In this document: positions 15,536 through 15,691 of the stretch, piece by piece | How positions within the stretch are numbered: the stretch's first letter is position 1 | Layout: each line of letters begins with the position of its first letter | Assembly (NCBI GenBank): GCA_049792815.1 | Contig: JBARBG010000161.1 | Span: forward strand, 1-15,691 | Source of the DNA: DAIDKA01 sp049792815 | GTDB taxonomy: Bacteria > Pseudomonadota > Gammaproteobacteria > Steroidobacterales > Steroidobacteraceae | DNA: 15,691 nucleotides | Direction: 5' to 3' | The notes under the pieces: generated by a model | What the model was told of the DNA's origin: nothing | The model's input: only the letters and a program-made list of their open reading frames with translations | Database searches by the model: none | Position numbers and translations under genes: made by a program

Positions 15536-15691
15536 ATGCGCAGTCACACCCAAGCGGTTCAGGAACAGTTCGACCCACAGGCCCATGCCTATCTGACCAG
15601 CGCGGTGCACGCCGCCGGCCCTGATCTGCGGGCGGCCCGAGAACGGGTGGCCCAGGCCCTGAGCGCGGACGCGCAGGTGCTGGACGTCGGC
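15536..15691 (+). CDS. SAM-dependent methyltransferase, N-terminal part (partial)
   Basis: The 3' part is cut off by the right window edge; 52 codons are visible. The start MRSHTQAVQEQFDPQAHAYL and then TSAVHAAGPDLRAARERVA lead into QVLDVG, the first strand and glycine motif of a class I SAM-binding fold. The opening (F-x-x-x-A-x-x-Y-x-x-S-x-x-H) is typical of UbiE/Methyltransf_11-like enzymes. The ATG has GGAG 6 bases upstream. It is divergent from the MmyB-type regulator gene. The substrate cannot be inferred from this fragment. Confidence 0.78.
   Translation, partial: MRSHTQAVQEQFDPQAHAYLTSAVHAAGPDLRAARERVAQALSADAQVLDVG

Overview
The window is GC-rich, densely packed bacterial chromosome. 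Gene content (MaeB-type malic enzyme with a phosphotransacetylase-like tail, PPK2, Slt-type lytic transglycosylase, c-di-GMP genes, YfcG/YghU-like glutathione transferase) fits a gammaproteobacterium, perhaps near the Xanthomonadales/Nevskiales/Steroidobacter group; this placement is an inference from protein character only. No rRNA, tRNA, CRISPR array, IS element or phage gene was seen, and no stretch over 300 bases lacks a gene.

Layout. 1-1947 (minus): a GGDEF diguanylate cyclase overlapping a small PilZ protein by 4 bases, then a spacer with a 10-bp tandem repeat, then the N-terminal part of an exported protein that looks like a large mechanosensitive channel and runs off the left edge. 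2094-2905 (minus): an ArsR-family repressor coupled to an AHSA1/SRPBCC protein, with an inverted repeat just before the repressor start. 3045-5351 (plus): maeB. 5364-6814 (minus): PPK2 polyphosphate kinase followed by a GNAT acetyltransferase. 7000-7236 (plus): a small HTH protein whose stop codon interlocks with that of the next gene. 7233-8077 (minus): a sigma-70-like factor coupled to a 74-aa partner of unknown function, with a perfect 8-bp inverted repeat upstream. 8178-8825 (plus): a LysE-family exporter with a TTG start. 8829-9083 (minus): an unknown 84-aa protein. 9176-11248 (plus): a soluble lytic transglycosylase whose last ~41 codons lie antisense to the end of the next gene. 11125-14620 (minus): a three-gene operon of SPFH/band 7 membrane protein, an exported protein made of two copies of a ~275-aa domain, and a YfcG-like glutathione transferase, each joined by a 4-base ATGA overlap. 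14680-15691: a MmyB-type XRE regulator divergent from a SAM methyltransferase that runs off the right edge, with a 23-bp imperfect palindrome between them.

How the genes may work together. Five gene pairs share ATGA stop/start overlaps, so translational coupling is the dominant style here. The least understood units are the SPFH / duplicated-domain / GST operon, the best candidate for an undescribed system (possibly membrane-platform or redox/xenobiotic related), and the sigma factor with its 74-aa coupled partner. The rest are recognisable housekeeping, signalling and regulatory genes.
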